Below are positions 6,272 to 6,848 of a stretch of DNA of 6,848 nucleotides, piece after piece. The DNA lies in NCBI GenBank assembly GCA_019414325.1, contig DXMG01000011.1, positions 47,521 to 54,368 on the forward strand, read 5' to 3'. A program made the translations under genes and the position numbers. The first letter of the stretch is position 1, and every line of letters starts with the position of its first letter. The notes below the pieces were generated by a model. It saw nothing but the letters and a program-made list of their open reading frames with translations, searched no databases and was not told the origin of the DNA. The DNA comes from Collinsella sp. (GTDB lineage: Bacteria; Actinomycetota; Coriobacteriia; Coriobacteriales; Coriobacteriaceae).

Positions 6272-6408
6272 CGAGGATTTGCAGTGGGGCAAGTTTACTC
6301 CCATGAAACCGGTGGGATTTGCTCGAAATGGTCTCGAAAAACTCTGGTTGATTTCCGATCTCAGCCGAACACATTGAGCGAATAGGCCATTCCCGCAGTT
6401 AGCCGAAC

Positions 6409-6447
6409 GCCCCCGCGGCCCCTCCTGGGGTCCGGGGGCGCCGTTTT
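6409..6447 (+). terminator. GC-rich hairpin followed by TTTT, terminator-like, with no gene upstream on its strand
   Basis: GCCCCCG (6409-6415) pairs with CGGGGGC (6433-6439), and GGCCCC (6417-6422) with GGGGTC (6427-6432), leaving one bulged C and a TCCT loop. After GCCG comes TTTT (6444-6447). The shape suggests a + strand terminator, but the four-nt gap before the T run and the lack of a + strand gene upstream make its role uncertain. Confidence 0.45.
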
Positions 6448-6572
6448 CCCAGTTGAAGGAACGGTGGAGATGTGTTTCGATGGGTCCGGTGGCCATGCTC
6501 CGCCCGCCGCCTGGCACCTCTTCCCAGACTCAGCCGGACGGTCGGTCCGTCTATTCCGTTTTCGCCCTTAGG

Positions 6573-6796
6573 CTAGGCCAGCGGGGCATCGCCCCTCTCT
6601 GCGCGCGCCCTCTCGATGAGGCCCGGCGTCAGGTCGAGATCGACGAGCGCCACGTCCCCCACGCCGTAGGCGTCCAGCAGCGCCGCCGCGTCCTCCCCGA
6701 GCATCGCCCTGAAGGCGCGGGCGGGCGTCGAGAAGCCGAGCGCGCCGCGGGGCTCGGAGTTCGCGTGCGACATGGCCAGCGCCAGGTCGGCCGTGT
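6573..6796 (-). pseudogene. C-terminal remnant of an IS30-type transposase
   Basis: About 74 recognisable residues ending at TAG (6573-6575). The stretch ALAMSHANSEPRGALGFSTP then ARAF matches the end of the DDE integrase domain in IS30-family transposases, where a helix with N-x-x-PR-x-x-LG-x-x-TP-x-x-x-F follows the last catalytic glutamate. A C-terminal tail of about 45 residues follows (LLDAYGVGDVALVDLDLTPG). The catalytic D-D-E part and the N-terminal helix-turn-helix are absent. The homology appears to stop near codon NTAD, where base composition changes sharply, so the gene is probably truncated by another insertion or rearrangement. The frame is technically open to the window edge (HDWLLSVGQNGCFYSS), so a divergent continuation outside the window cannot be fully excluded. 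Confidence 0.65.
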
Positions 6797-6848
6797 TAGC
6801 GCTACTGTAAAAACAACCATTTTGACCAACGCTCAACAACCAATCATG
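6797..6848. other. AT-richer segment at the right edge, possible end of another mobile element
   Basis: This 52-bp stretch is about 40% G+C by hand count, against very GC-rich DNA to its left. It starts with the 8-bp palindrome TAGCGCTA (6797-6804) and then reads ACTGTAAAAACAACC. No gene is supported. It may be the terminal inverted repeat of an insertion sequence that interrupted the IS30-type gene, but the other end and any target duplication are outside the window. Confidence 0.35.

Larger units (their letters stand above)
6261..6572. other. Gene-free region between the aminotransferase and the transposase remnant
   Basis: No credible gene is seen on either strand; an 86-codon open frame on the - strand (6257-6517) has no Shine-Dalgarno and a random-looking product. 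The region must hold the aminotransferase promoter, but no convincing -35/-10 pair is visible. It contains the tandem repeat CTCGAAA (6322-6328 and 6332-6338), AGCCGAAC twice (6363-6370 and 6401-6408) with a variant AGCCGGAC at 6532-6539, and a GC-rich hairpin (6409-6439). Confidence 0.6.

Noticed and set aside
6261..6374. A 38-residue N-terminal extension of the aminotransferase.
   Set aside because: It does not look like the family N-terminus, and the TTG at 6260 has a strong, well-spaced Shine-Dalgarno and gives a normal length.
6537..6551. A GACGG/CCGTC inverted repeat beyond the transposase stop.
   Set aside because: A 5-bp stem is too weak to call a terminator or an IS end without a second copy to compare.

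Overview
The window looks like chromosomal DNA from a high-GC Gram-positive bacterium, most likely a member of the Coriobacteriia such as Collinsella. I infer this from the strong G/C third-position bias, an actinobacterial-style transcription terminator Rho with a long disordered basic N-terminal extension, and the mix of housekeeping and small envelope genes. No taxonomic marker (rRNA, ribosomal protein) is present, so the genus is an inference.

Layout. (1) 1-1761, + strand: rho, cut by the left edge. The reading frame is open from base 1, so the visible ATG at 517 is internal. A strong intrinsic terminator follows at 1799-1830. (2) 1762-2074: intergenic region with that terminator, a good sigma-70-type promoter (1910-1938) and a ~130-nt leader that can fold. 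(3) 2075-3932, + strand: a two-gene unit, made of an unrecognised 466-residue protein (N-terminal membrane hairpin plus a ~400-residue acidic, Ala/Pro-rich tail) and, 7 nt later, a small VanZ-family membrane protein. It ends in a bidirectional terminator (3918-3964) that contains the vanZ-like stop codon. (4) 4047-4937, - strand: a ROK-family sugar kinase, fructokinase-like, with its own promoter. (5) 5079-6260, - strand: a class I/II PLP-dependent aminotransferase of the kynurenine/methionine aminotransferase (YbdL-like) type, best started at a TTG codon, with its own terminator at 5013-5053. (6) 6261-6572: gene-free upstream region with direct repeats and a very GC-rich hairpin. (7) 6573-6848, - strand: the 3' end of an IS30-type transposase, followed at about 6797 by an abrupt switch to AT-richer DNA that runs to the right edge.

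How the genes relate. Rho, the kinase and the aminotransferase look like independent housekeeping or metabolic units, each bounded by its own terminator. The only multi-gene unit is the membrane-anchored disordered protein plus the VanZ-like protein. It is the best candidate here for something undescribed, probably connected with the cell envelope, but the sequence does not reveal a mechanism. I see no CRISPR array, tRNA, rRNA, toxin-antitoxin pair or defence system.
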